Shown here: piece by piece, positions 33,805 through 45,289 of the stretch
How positions within the stretch are numbered: the first letter of the stretch is position 1
Layout of the letters: every line of letters begins with the position of its first letter
From: Pinus tabuliformis
Taxonomy: Eukaryota; Streptophyta; Pinopsida; Pinales; Pinaceae
Assembly (NCBI GenBank): GCA_031772625.1
Contig: CM062819.1
Span: forward strand, 1,228,935,070 to 1,228,999,069
Reading direction: 5' to 3'
DNA length: 64,000 nt
The notes under the pieces: model-generated
The model's database searches: none
What the model was told of the DNA's origin: nothing
The model's input: the letters and a program-made list of their open reading frames with translations, nothing else
Program-made: the position numbers and the translations under genes

Positions 33805-34001
33805 TCATCCCTGATAGCATTTCACGTGGCACAATGGAGGTAACACAATTATATTTTGGTTTTCGCTGCAATAGTGGTTGTTCAGCTACATTCCAGACTA
33901 ATGTAAATTTTCAGTGTTTTTTATTTTCTTTTCATTTTTTAAATTTCTAATTGCTTAGACAATGAATTTTATGGCGTCTTTTATTTTCTTTGAACAAGAC
34001 A

Positions 34002-34640
34002 GAAGTCATTCCAATAGAGGCATAGAAATTAACTTCGTAGATGTTACATCTACTGATGTTAGAAGTGAAGAGGAACTATCTCATAGCATTCATCCACATC
34101 GCCAAACAAATGTAAATGTTGAGTGGATTTGATATTTTTCTCATTTTCTCATTTACAGTTGCCTTGAAATTGTGTTTTGTAACATTTCATGGAGAAACCA
34201 TGATGTCATCTCATTAGGTTGGCCAATTGGAATCCAAAAGATCAAATTGTAAAACTATTGTAGATGTATTTGATTTATTTTCAATTTTTGAATCTTTCTT
34301 TTTTGGACATTTAGTTTTATAACGTATTTTATTTTTTTGAAATAGGAAACAACTCATTTGAATAGAGGCAAAGAAACTACATGCAAAAATGTTTCATCCA
34401 CTGTTCTTAGAATCCAAGAGCAACCATCTCATAACCCTCATCCACGTGAAGACAGAAATGTAAATTTTGAATGCATTTGATTCTTTTTCATTTTCTTCAT
34501 TTATAATTAGTTGCAAATTAAATTTTAAAGTCTTTTATGACAAAGAGACCTTTACATCCTCTCAGATTCGTGAAATGCACACCATAAATTTGGAAACACA
34601 TTCTCATAGATGCATTCCACATGCTTCAAATTTGCGAAGG
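34002..34640 (+). repeat. Triplicated exon in the Helitron N-terminal region
   Basis: Three related coding blocks follow one another. Block 1 (34,002-34,112): RSHSNRGIEINFVDVTSTDV, then LSHSIHPHRQTN before a GTAAAT donor. Block 2 (34,345-34,458): ETTHLNRGKETTCKNVSSTV, then PSHNPHPREDRN before the same GTAAAT donor. Block 3 (from about 34,543): ETFTSSQIREMHTINLETHS, HRCIPHASN. Sequence between blocks 1 and 2 and after block 2 is also similar (T-rich, CATTTTCTTCATTTA). Confidence 0.65.
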
Positions 34641-37254
34641 GAATCTCATGTTCTTGAAGATGAAGTAAATGTTAGAAGAGATTTTACCCATCAAAATGAT
34701 TTTCAACATGGTTTAGCGAGTAGAGATCATATTCATTTTGATGAAAAAATGATTGCAGTGCATAAAAGGTTTCGAGCAAAGATAGATAGCTTGTTAGTTG
34801 TCCAGATGTGCCACATTTGCCAAGAATCATATCCTAGAATCCTTATTATGAGACATTATGAAGGACATGTTTTTAGACGATGTAAGACTGAAAGAGGAGC
34901 CCATCATTTTTGTCGGTATAATATCATGGATCCTGGTGAACAACCTCATATTTTAAGATTTCTTACTCAAGTTGAAGAAATTCTAATAGCACGTGTGAAT
35001 CCCATTTTGCAAGTGACACATGCTCGAGGTGGGAATATAAGTATAGTGGTCATACAATTAGCTTTCCTCAAGATATTTCTACAATTGTATGAAGCCTTCC
35101 CTGATGTGTTGAAGATATTGACTTTCTAATTGTGAGGAGACATGGCGTTGAGTCTAAATATTATGAATGTTATGTCAAAAGATCTCGAGTGATGGATGCA
35201 TTTCTTTTCAAAATCCAGCGTGACCAATACTATCGAGATGTTGTAATTGATTATGATTCAATGAATGATCTGCCCGAAAGATCAACAAATGCCTCCTCTA
35301 GGCTTAAATTTGTTGATTGCCATATTGAAGAATCTGAGATCAATGAAACTAATAATGAAGAGTTTCATGCTGAGCATTTGCCCTCTCATCCTTCTTCCTT
35401 TGTTGCTCGCCTACCAAATGAACGCGGAGAAGTGGAAGAAATTAGAGCATTTCTTGATAATGTTCATTCTTCACATGTTCAAGACATGGATTGGCCCACT
35501 ATTGGAACCTCTCCAGTGAATGAATATACAAAGGGGTTGTTCGATATGGCATTCCCAACATTGCTCCACATTGGTGATGTTGATTGGTTGCAACCACGTA
35601 TTTGTAGTGTTGAAGTTCATGACTATGCATTGAATCTTCTTAGGTACTATGATCAGAGATTTGGAAGGCATCCTTGGTTTTGATATTACCTATTAAACAT
35701 GATAATGTAGCATCGGAGCCAGGCAACTGCTGCAATTTTTGCAAAGAAACATTTACATGATAACTCGCTACAACAGTTGAGGAGTTGCATCACCAACTAT
35801 CTGATTTACGAGATAATAAGTTGATTAAGCATCTTATGCGGGTTGGTTCTTCTCTGAGAGTTACAAGGGCATACTGGACTAAGTGTCGATCTGAATTGAT
35901 GAACATGATTACTCAGTTAGGATGTCCATCTTTATTTTTTACTTAGAGTGCAACTGACACAAAGTGGCTAGAGTTGCATAACCTCATGCCCATACATTCA
36001 CATTCTAATTCTTCAAATGAGCATCATATGAAAATTGAGAATTTTATCCAGTACCCCCATATTGTTGTGGCATTTATGCACCACAGATTCAATATTTTTT
36101 TAGAGGAAGTTATCCAAAAATATCTTAAAGCTAAAGACTTTTGGTACAGGTTTGTGTTGAATTTTTTTCTATACTTTTTCAACTTTTATTGTGATTCTAT
36201 TTATATTGCTTGTAGTAACTATATGTTCATTTATTTCAGATATGAGTGGCAACACAGAGGTTCAACGCATATCCATGGTTTCCTATGGTTGGAAGGTGCT
36301 CCTGACATGGAAATACTTGATTGGTCAAATAGTTCTGATGTATACCTTGCAAAGATGTTCTTCAACAAATATGTAATAGCATGGAATCCACGTGACATAA
36401 ATCGTCACAACATAATGGTTGAATGAAGCCTCAATGATGACCCTTGCTTGTTGAATATTGGTCAGATTTTCTCTTGTAATCCTCGTAATTATTACGAATA
36501 ATTGTTAAACCATGTCCAAAGGCACACAAAGTGTATTGTGGATTCTTGTTTGCGCAAAAAGGGCATTACTCTAACATGTCGGTATAATGCTCCATGGGAT
36601 CTTTGTGGTGAATCAAGATTGTTCATAGATGATCAAGGAAGAAAAAAATATGAGCCAGCAAGAAATGATGACAGGCTTAATGTACATAACATTGACCTTC
36701 TAACAATGTGGCGTGCAAATGTTGATTGCCATCCAATGCTTTCTCACTATTCTGTGTTGAAATACATTGCTAAGTATGCATCGAAAGCAGAAAAAAGGTC
36801 TGAAATTTATCATCATATGTTAACTAGAATTTCAAATTCTGTTGGCTCTAAGGATCCTGCTTTATGTTCATATAGAAAGTTTCTTGCAGAAACAATTGTT
36901 GACAATGATATTGGAGCACAAGAAACATGCCATATGTTGCTTAAGCTGCCTCTTGTTGTTTGTAGTCGGAAATTTGTTTCCTTAAATGTTGGAGGAAAGG
37001 GTTTTAGGAAAATATCAAGGTATGGTTTGCAATGTTCATCTGAGAATACTTTTGTTCAACATTATCAAAAGAGACCTTTTTTCCTTGAAAATCTATCTTT
37101 GATAGAAACAGCAAGATCTTGGACATTTCATAGCAAGCGTAAACAAGATCCATGGAAGCCTAGAGATGTTCATGCTATTGTTCAGGTTTGGCCATGGTTT
37201 TATTCTATTCCTGGTGAGGCTTCAGAGGAATTTGAAACCTTTTGCTGGTCATAA
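34467..37254 (+). pseudogene. Helitron Rep nickase region
   Basis: This part nicks and joins DNA for rolling-circle transposition. DUF6570-type domain (about 34,800-35,130): MCHICQESYPRI, NIMDPGEQPHILRFLTQVEE, ILIARVNPI. After a frameshift near 35,026: VESKYYECYVKRSRVMDAF. The Rep domain then runs: NEYTKGLFDMAFPTL, HDYALNLLRYYDQRFGRHPW, LLNMIM.HRSQATAA, YWTKCRSELMNMITQLGCPS, FWYR/YEWQHRGSTHIHGFLW (HUH-type His motif), YVIAWNPRDINRHNIMVE, LKYIAKYASKAEKRSE (the paired-tyrosine motif). Stops at about 35,681, 35,943, 36,424 and 37,252 and the frameshift break it. An intron (36,150-36,239) splits FWYR from YEWQ. Confidence 0.88.
36150..36239 (+). other. Intron within the Helitron Rep domain
   Basis: A GT...TTATTTCAG sequence of 90 bp. 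Removing it joins TGG TAC AG to A TAT GAG TGG, restoring FWYRYEWQHRG, which is continuous in Helitron proteins. So the source element had introns and was not an RNA copy. Confidence 0.85.
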
Positions 37255-39015
37255 TTGCTATTGTACAAGCCATTTCGTGACATTTCTGCAGAAATTGGCC
37301 TTTCAGTTGAAGTTATTATTGAAAGTTGGAGGAATTTTCGATATCGAGCATGGCATGTTGATCGACACCCATCAATTATAGACAATATTGAAGATGAAGA
37401 ACATGGTGATTTTTCTAACCACGAAATGAATGTTGAAGATGATTTTCAAGAATGGCAGATTTTCTCTCGTTTGGTTCCACCAAACGATGTGAATGTTTCT
37501 GATCTTCACACCCTTGGTCGAAGGGACTTTGATATATCCTTTGACTGGGAAAGTACAACTATTTATGATGATGTTGCGGAGGAAGCTACTAATTTTATAA
37601 GGAATGAAAAATCAGAGGGTGATATTGTTGACCTTTCAAACAGAACATTTGCATCTCCAGATTCTTTGTCGGAAAAACAACGCCTTGCTTTTGAGATTAT
37701 GTTAAGGCACTTTGTTGAATATGAAATTCATGAAGTTCTTCTTATGATTATTTAGGGCACTGTGGGCACTGGGAAGTCTTTCCTTATCCATTGTATTTTT
37801 GAAGCTCTTTCTAATTCGTCAAGTGATGGAAGAAGCCCTTTGCTTCTTCTTGCGCCAACAAGAATAGCTGCTTTTAATATACATGCAAAAACAATACACT
37901 CGGCTCTAAACATCGCAATTAAAGATATGAAACCACTACAGGGGTAGTCACTTGCAGTATTCCAAGAAGAAATGCAACATGTTAGATATATATTGATTGA
38001 TGAGATGAGATTTCTGGGATCAAGGTTGTTTATGCAAATAGATGCTCGGTTACGAGAAGCATTTCCAGAGAAAACGAATTGTCCTTTTGGTGGGAGATCC
38101 ATCATCCTTGTGGGTGACCTTGGCCAACTACCTTCTATCAGAGGTAAGCCTTTGTATGCAGGTAATACAGCAGGGAAAGTCTTGTGGAACAAATTCAACA
38201 TTATTGTCACTCTTGACACAATCTTTCGCCAATAAGGGAATAATGAGAAACAATCTTATTTTCATAGAGTCCTCAATAACATAAGAAATGTAGAGCATGT
38301 TCTTGAAGATTGGGACTTTCTTATGTCTTATGCTGATATGAGGTTGCATCCTACATAAAGAGATTTATTTAATGCAACAATTCACATGTTTCTAAAAAAT
38401 AATTTGGTGTCCTTGCATAATAGGCATATGTTAAAATCATTAAATTCTCCAATTGCATGCTGTGTTGTTGAATATTCAAGGCATTCAGAAATCAGTGGTG
38501 TTGATGATGATCAATTGGACCATGAAGTTTTTTTGTGTCGTGGTCAGCGTGTTACGTTGACATGTAATTTATGGGTTGAAGTTGGCTTGGTGAATGGTGC
38601 ACTGGGTTTCGTTAAGGATATATTCTATCCGCCTACCTCTAAGCCACCTCGACTTCCAATTTTCACAACTGTTGTTTTTTATAAGTATGTTGGTGTTCCA
38701 TTTGATGCAAACAATCCAAACATTGTCCCTATCACCCCAGTTATAAGAGGAAATCGCAAACAGATTCCTTTAAAGATGGCATGGGCTCTTACAATCTACA
38801 AGTCGCATGGATTGACTTTGAAACGAATGTCAGTTGATATTGGGAATAAAGAGCAGCAAGGCCTTACCTTCACAGCCATATCAAGAGTAAAATCAATAGA
38901 TGTTTTACGCATTGCACCGCCTTTTTCTTTCCAACGTTATGCCAAGATGAAAGATAGCGCATATGTTACAATTAGGAAGAAGGAAGAGGAGCGATTGAAG
39001 TCCATATCACTATGA
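37255..39015 (+). pseudogene. Helitron PIF1-like helicase region
   Basis: A superfamily-1B helicase that unwinds the strand being transposed. Motifs in order: SLSEKQRLAFEIML; Walker A GTVGTGKSFLIH (about 37,756-37,790); LLLAPTRIAAFNI (Ia); ILIDEMRFLGSRL (Walker B, usually DEMSF); RSIILVGDLGQLPSIRGKPL (III, about 38,095-38,155); LDTIFRQ (IV); FLCRGQRVTLTCNLWVEVGL and NGALG; MAWALTIYKSHGLTLKRM (VI, usually HKSQG); AISRVKS. The frame ends at TGA 39,015. Stops at 37,753, 37,945, 38,233 and 38,356 interrupt an otherwise well-kept frame. Confidence 0.88.
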
Positions 39016-39594
39016 AATACAACTAATAACATTGTGATCTTCTTTATAGTTTTGAACTTCAATTTTGTAGTTGATTATTTGATGTAGACAAAACAAAAAA
39101 TATATGTTGAGACTCAATGTTCATTCTGTGGTTGCAATGTTGGTTAAATTGTGATTATTTTAAACACTAATGTTGTTTTTATGTACAAAATTATATATCT
39201 ATGGTCTTAAAGTGTTCTATTATGTTGTTCTTCTCTAAATCCAATGTGTGCAATTTAGATGTGTCTTTTTCATTTATGTTGTTTTGCTTCAATGGGAGTG
39301 TTACTATTTTATATCTTTCTCTTGCATTTCTGATTGTTGTGGTCTTCTGTGTGGATCCCTTCGCTTTGTTTAGCATGATCCATAAATGAAAATGTTGTTT
39401 ACATTTATAATATTATTGATGGGATTTCATGTTCTAGGTGCTTATATCAATATTCTTGAGATTTATACTATTAATACATTCATGTATTGATATCAATGTA
39501 TTTATGGCCTAAATTCTATTTACTGTTTACAATGTAGTGATATAAATGTGTTATTATTAATGTAGTCATGATTTATCATGTTTTAGTGTTTTAT
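39016..39594. other. AT-rich, nothing recognised
   Basis: I looked for a Helitron 3' hairpin followed by CTRR and found none that was convincing. Confidence 0.4.
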
Positions 39595-40921
39595 GGTTTG
39601 CAATGTGGTTCTTATATTGGTTTTGGTTTAGATCACAATCGAACTAATCTATTCTGACTCTTCTATAGGAAATATTAATATTGCCACAAGCATCTTAAAC
39701 AGCAAAGTAACATTTACTTCATCTTCAAGAACATGAGATTCGCTTCGCAAATTTGAAGCATGTGGAATGGATCTATGAGAATGTCTTTATCCTACAACTC
39801 AAAAATATATAAATATTCTTATCTAAGTCGACTAATTTATAAACACTGTGATCTTTGATTATTCCTAAAAGAAAAATAATCATATAGATGGCTTACTTAT
39901 CAAATACAAAGATGCATTCATATAATGATTACTTTGTTTAGGAAATTAAACAAAGTAATTATAAAAACATTATCGCATTCATCAAAATATATATATGGCT
40001 GACATATATCCTTTGAAATATAACAATTCTGAATCTTCAGAAATGATATGATAAAGAATTATTTGAGAAAAAATACATATATCAACAATAGAAATTTTTA
40101 AAGAAGTGTTCATTCACATAAGGAAATAAGACAAAAACAGTGATAGAAGTATTGCATGCATTTGAATCCTTTCGATGTGAAAAACACTTCGATTCCACTT
40201 TCCTATTTGCGAAAACCTCTAGAAGATGCAAAAGTGCAAGTCTTGAAAAGGCTTCTTGGTTTGCAATGTGGTTATTATATTGGTTTTGGTTTAGATCACA
40301 ATCGAACTAATCTATTCTGACTCTTCTATAGGAAATATTAATATTGCCACAAGCATCTTAAACAACAGACTAACATTTATTTCATTTTCAAGAACATGAG
40401 ATTCGCTTCGAAAATTTGAAGCATGTGGAATGGATCTATGACAATGTCTTTATCCTACAATTCAAAAATATATAAATATTCTTATCCAAGCTGGGTAATT
40501 TATAAACAATGCGATCTTTGATTATTCCTAAAATACAAATAATCATATAGATGGCTTACTTATCAAATAGAAAGATGCATTCATATAATGGTTACTTTTT
40601 TAAAGAAATTAAACAAAGTAATTATAAAAACATTATCGCATTCATCAAAATATATATATGTCGCTGACATATATCCTTTGAAATATAACAATTCTCAATC
40701 TTCAGAAATGATATGATAAATAATTATTTAAGAAAAAATACATATATCAACAATAGCAATTTTTAAAGAAGTGTTCATTCACATAAGGAAATAAGATAAA
40801 AATAGTGATAGAAGTACCACATGCATTTGAATCCTTCCGATGTGAACAACATTTGATTCCACTTTGCTATTTGAGAAAACCTCCAGAAGATGCAAAAGTA
40901 CAAGTCTTGAAAAAGCTTCTT
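39595..40921. repeat. 663-bp direct tandem duplication
   Basis: Copies at 39,595-40,257 and 40,258-40,921 start GGTTTGCAATGTGGTT and end near AAGTCTTGAAAA(A/G)GCTTCTT, with about 5% difference. Each copy contains, at about 39,709-39,788 and 40,372-40,451, the reverse complement of Helitron sequence 34,592-34,672 (AAGAACATGAGATTCGCTTC, TTTGAAGCATGTGGAATG). Confidence 0.92.
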
Positions 40922-41017
40922 GATAAAAATGTGAAACCTTGATGCAGTTTTTGGTAAAAAAGATATTTAGAAGTATAGTAGTGCAACTTCCCAAGTCAAA
41001 ATTTTATACAAATTGAG

Positions 41018-41044
41018 GACCCTTTCTAAATACATGAAAGGGTC
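41018..41044. other. Perfect 9-bp hairpin
   Basis: GACCCTTTC and GAAAGGGTC separated by 9 bases. It is not followed closely by CTRR, so it was not taken as a Helitron end. Significance unknown. Confidence 0.5.
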
Positions 41045-41203
41045 TTAAATAATAAAAATAAAAACTACTATCAACAAAAATTGCTATAAGCTATTCAAAC
41101 TATGACATGAAAATCTAGGATTTGGTATAAAATAGCAGTGTGATGGCGGTTGAACTAATTCATTGAATTGACTTCTTCTCTTGTGCTTGCAGCGCACAAA
41201 TTG

Positions 41204-44200
41204 CTAGCGTTGGTTGGATTTCGAAGGCTGACTCATCCTAGAATGTAGTTGGGTTGTATAGGTGGCATCGGAGAGTTCGGGAACCATGCAATTGACTGCG
41301 TCAGACAGGCATCTCATGGCTATCTGCTGGCTATGAGGCTTGACTAGAAGAAACCAGAATGCATCCCATGTCAAGTTTTGAAGTTCTCCGATCTGTTTTT
41401 CTCTACTTTCCAGCTCCTGTCTCCAATAGTGTTCCAGTGCCTTTGCTTTTGAGAGTTTACCTAGAGAGCAATTGGAAAACAAAGTATACATATGTAAACT
41501 GTTATTTACTAATTCGATTACACCATTCATTGTAGCTCTGGCTCTAGAGGTTTCTCTTTCGTCTTTCATTAACTGAGATTCCCATTCCGAAAATAGGATT
41601 TCCTTGTGTGATTCTTGTATTTTTTGCAGATTTGCAACCATTCCTTCCTCTGAATTTTGCCAGGAAAGAAATTTTGTTATTTTTTCATCTGCTTTCTCCA
41701 ATTCCAATCTTTTGTCAGCTGCATTCTCAATCAATGATGCAAAGATGTCACACAACGGGTCACCAATGATATATTATGGGAAAGGATGTTCAATTGTCGG
41801 GACAAGGCTTTTGTTATCTCCAAGGCTTCTTTTTTGAATTCAGTAACCTGTGGATAACCCTTGTATTTTTCTAACTGTAATTGTACTTGTGCAGTTTGAT
41901 CATCCTTGGCTTTCTTTTCTTACTCAATCGCTATCTGAAGGCTACTTAGTTCTTCAGACAACTTCTGTTTTTCTGGAGAGACTGCTTATCAATTTTCTGT
42001 TTCTCTAAACTGTTCTTTAAGTTTCTGATTTTGTTGCGTTTGTTCTGCTAGCTGTTGTTCTAGTTGATTAATATTTTGTTGTTCTTCTACCGATTGCATC
42101 TCAAGCTGAGTGATCTTTTGATATTTACCCCTGATTAGTTTATTGACCTCTGAGGCTTTGTCCATTTTTGATGTTGTATAAGCCCCTACATACTGAGATA
42201 ATTTAGTTAAATCCTCAAAAGGATTGACTTTTGACTTCCATATCACATTCATCATTTTGTCCTTAGGAGTTAAAAGATGTCCTTGATTGGTTTTCCTCTT
42301 TTTCCTCTGTCTTTTAACTACAGTCGTGTGCTTTGGACTGTAAAATACATCAAGGGGTGGTATTTATTCTATTTTTAATACAATCCCTTCTGTGGGATTT
42401 TCGGGAATGATTTATATATCTTGCTGCATCCTGGGTAGGCCGCTTGTCCCTTCAAACGAAACACTAATAACCTCAGACTGTTGTGCTGTGGGCGGTTTTC
42501 GTGTAGTAAGGTTTCGGGAGTCCTTTGGGTTTTTTATGAGTATATCAAATTTCTCCCACTCCTTGATTAAAGTTGGATCAATATTTATATCAGTATCAAG
42601 GATCTCACTAGTTCCTTGCTTTCTCCTCTGCCTTTCAGGGCTCTTATGCTTTTTAGGAATCTTCTGGGTAGTTTCTCCTTCACTTTGGCCTTCATGTTGC
42701 AGCATAAGGGTGGTATTTAATAAGTTCATCGGTAGAGTTTGCAACATCCTTGTTCTGAACTTTAGAAATGCTTCTACTCCCTCTGGGTGGTATTTAATAA
42801 ATCCATCGGTAAAGTTTGCAACCTCCTTGTTCTAAACGTTAGAAATGCTTCTACTCCCTCTGCTCCCAATTTGATTTTCGCAAGTTGTTTTACTTGAGAA
42901 AATAACTCATCTAAGGTGAACAAATCATCATAATCATCTTTCTCATGTTCAAACTTGGCAATTTTGACATGAGAGGTGATGTTATAGGCTATTGCTTTTG
43001 GATCATATTGCCTCTTTGGAATGATTGCTAACTTTAGTGCTTTTATTTTTTGTTCTTCTTTCTCTGCATGTTTGAAGTCATGCAGTGTGAAAGTACCACA
43101 TGGGAGGGGGAATGAAGGTCACATTTTATTTTTGGATTCCTTTAGGTTTCTGGACATCCCTGCTTCTGTGATTTGATAAGCTATTTCCCTAGCAAATAGT
43201 TTATCGGGAATGTATAAGGGGAGAACATGTGGAGCAGCAGTGCTTCCAAAAAGTCTAATGTAGGTGAAATTTTCTTCACCAAACCAATTACCAATTGATG
43301 TTAAGTTGACAGTGGCTTCATTGGATAACCAAGGAGCGGGTTTATTGAATATAGCATAATGAACAGGCAAGACAAAACCATGACAGATTCTATAAAGATG
43401 GTTTTTATAATGGGTTTTCCACAATTCCTTATGATAGATGTGAATGGGGGTTGGGTCTTGTGGAGTCCATTTCCAACCTAGAATGGGGTAATTAGAATTG
43501 AAATAGATAGTGTCCATAATGTAGGCACTCATATAAAACGGGGGTATTACCTCGGTAGTCATGAACCTGTTTCTTCTATAATTGAGGATATGGTTGGCCA
43601 TTTTATCAGACAAAATGGTTACCTAATCCATGATATACAAGTTAACCGTTGCCTGCATTAAAGGAACCATTTCAATTGAAACCCTAGCGAAATCAGAGAC
43701 TCCAAAGAGTCTGCATATCATAGCACCAGCATAGAAGTAAGGCGATGCTAAGGAGTCAACGTAATACATACCTAATGATTCATGCTTGTGTTTGTTTGGG
43801 TAATGCCTCCACTGCCTGATAGGATCTGATTCCATGTCATTTTCTTTGGCAAAGGCTTCGACAAATGCCTTGTTGTAATGCTTCTGCGGTTCCGCCAAAT
43901 GGTACATCTTTTTGATATCTTCTGCTCTGAGAGACCTGTACATCCTTCAATCAGCCGTAAAAAATGCTCTGTCTATTATGTTGATACTCTCGATTACCCA
44001 TCTAACTAAGTCATTGTAGGGTAATGGTCTGGCGCAGGCAGCTATTCTGTGGAGAAAAGAGCTAGCCAAATCCTTGGGAGTATTCTCTGAATTGTCAGTG
44101 GAATCAGTTGTTCCCTTTTCTTCTTTAATTTCTTCTGGATATTCAACTTCCAATAAATCGTATATGCTTTCCCATGAATCTTTGCCCAGGCCGACACAGG

Positions 44201-44312
44201 TAGTATCACATATCAAGACCTTCTCTACTGGTTCCTCTTTGGTTAAGACTGGAATCTTTACTTTCTTTGATTTCTTCAACATCTCTGCTGAACTGATGAA
44301 TTCAAACTTTCT
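41204..44312 (-). pseudogene. Unrecognised long coiled-coil protein, nearly continuous
   Basis: On the minus strand a protein of roughly 1,000 residues can be followed with few breaks. It opens after a good acceptor (TTTCTTTTGCAG, 44,324-44,313) with RKFEFISSAEMLKKSKKVKI. Next: RWVIESINIIDRAFF, TGA (about 43,944), MYRSLRAEDIKKMYHLAEPQ, QWRHYPNKHKHESLGMYYVD and CRLFGVSDFARVSIEMVPLM, TAG (about 43,623), LNYRRNRFMTTEVIPPFYMS, GWKWTPQDPTPIHIYH, HGFVLPVHYAIFNKPAPWLS and ENFTYIRLFGSTAAPHVLPL, TGA (43,119), then a Lys/Glu-rich part. All this is in one frame. A 77-bp tandem duplication (42,709-42,862) then shifts the frame. The C-terminal half is Gln/Glu-rich coiled coil (EEQQNINQLEQQLAEQTQQN; LEHYWRQELESREKQIGELQ). 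I do not recognise the family. There is no catalytic motif, zinc finger or membrane span. Confidence 0.6.
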
Positions 44313-44320
44313 CTGCAAAA

Positions 44321-45289
44321 GAAACAGATGGTCGTAATAGAGGAGAAAATATGTTCCAAGATAATGCACAATACACAAGATTAACAGCAATTAAGCACAA
44401 TAAGGGATATGAATTTGATATATTATGTTACCACGGATGAAATCCCTGAAGGATTCAACCATAACTGCTTTATTAATGATTTCGGCAACTACCAATCATG
44501 ATCATTAAATGCCATAATGATATGTCACATCGCACATATTAATAATAGTTCTTTAAAGTAAATATCGTGACTTTCCCAATCAATGATTAGCAATAATCGC
44601 ATATCGCAGATCGATAGGCCCAACTTTATGCTTTAGTCATTTCCTTCGTATAGCTCCGATTGCGATAAAGAGTGAGTTGTCATAGGGAGGCGGGATAATC
44701 TTTAAGAAATCAATAAATCATTTATTTCTCATTTACTAATGATTTATGCTCTTAAAACCCGCAAGCATTCGTTTAACCGTACTATTTCCACTTTATTGAA
44801 AAGCGTGCCTTTATTTATGATGATGAAATCGCATCGGCGGATCTCAAATGGGCATTCGTTATGTGTTTCGGGACCTTACCGATGCGTGATTGCGATCGGC
44901 TTGTCACATCGGCAAAGTTGTATGACCCCATGGAATGTTTCCTTAAGAAATTTGCGATATGCGCTTTCCGATTGTGTTATCACATCGGGGAATGCCAAAG
45001 GAAACATTAAGTCCATCTTTTAGCCAAAGGATGTGCACGATGCGATATGTTTCATTTATAGTTTATCTTATGACAAGGTTTTGTTTCGCATTTACATTGG
45101 ATCGGACCTCATCATGAGGATTTTCATGTATCATATGGATTTTTTGGAAAATGCAATTGTTATTGAAGTTATCCTAATAGCAAAAAGACTTATTATTTAG
45201 AACTATTGATTTTAGCTATGTTTATTAAAAAAGGGACCCATTTCTTGTTAAAATTTTTATATAAAAATTTTGAAATGGGGAGGGTTGTT
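44321..45289. other. Unrecognised; TCGCATCGG-type motifs
   Basis: AT-rich with scattered CATCGGC, GCGATATG and TTGCGATCGG words reminiscent of repeat family R2. No gene seen; a 94-codon frame at 44,739-45,023 (+) lacks any domain. Confidence 0.4.

Larger units (their letters stand above)
33229..39015 (+). mobile_element. Helitron (rolling-circle transposon), coding region
   Basis: A degraded Rep-helicase gene covers this span: basic N-terminus, DUF6570-like Cys domain, Helitron_like_N Rep domain, PIF1-type helicase. Intron remnants are visible. The terminal hairpin and CTRR end downstream, and the 5' TC end upstream, were not identified, so true limits are unknown and the 41-44 kb gene could lie inside or outside. 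No terminal inverted repeats or target duplications are expected for Helitrons. Confidence 0.85.

Noticed and set aside
41018..41044. Helitron 3' terminal hairpin
   Set aside because: The stem is perfect but no CTRR follows within about 15 bp, and it lies beyond the 663-bp duplication.
43119..44312. Plant mobile domain or retrotransposon gag for the unknown protein
   Set aside because: A short FPLPCGTFTL stretch recalls the plant mobile domain, but the order of other motifs does not fit, and no zinc knuckle or protease follows.
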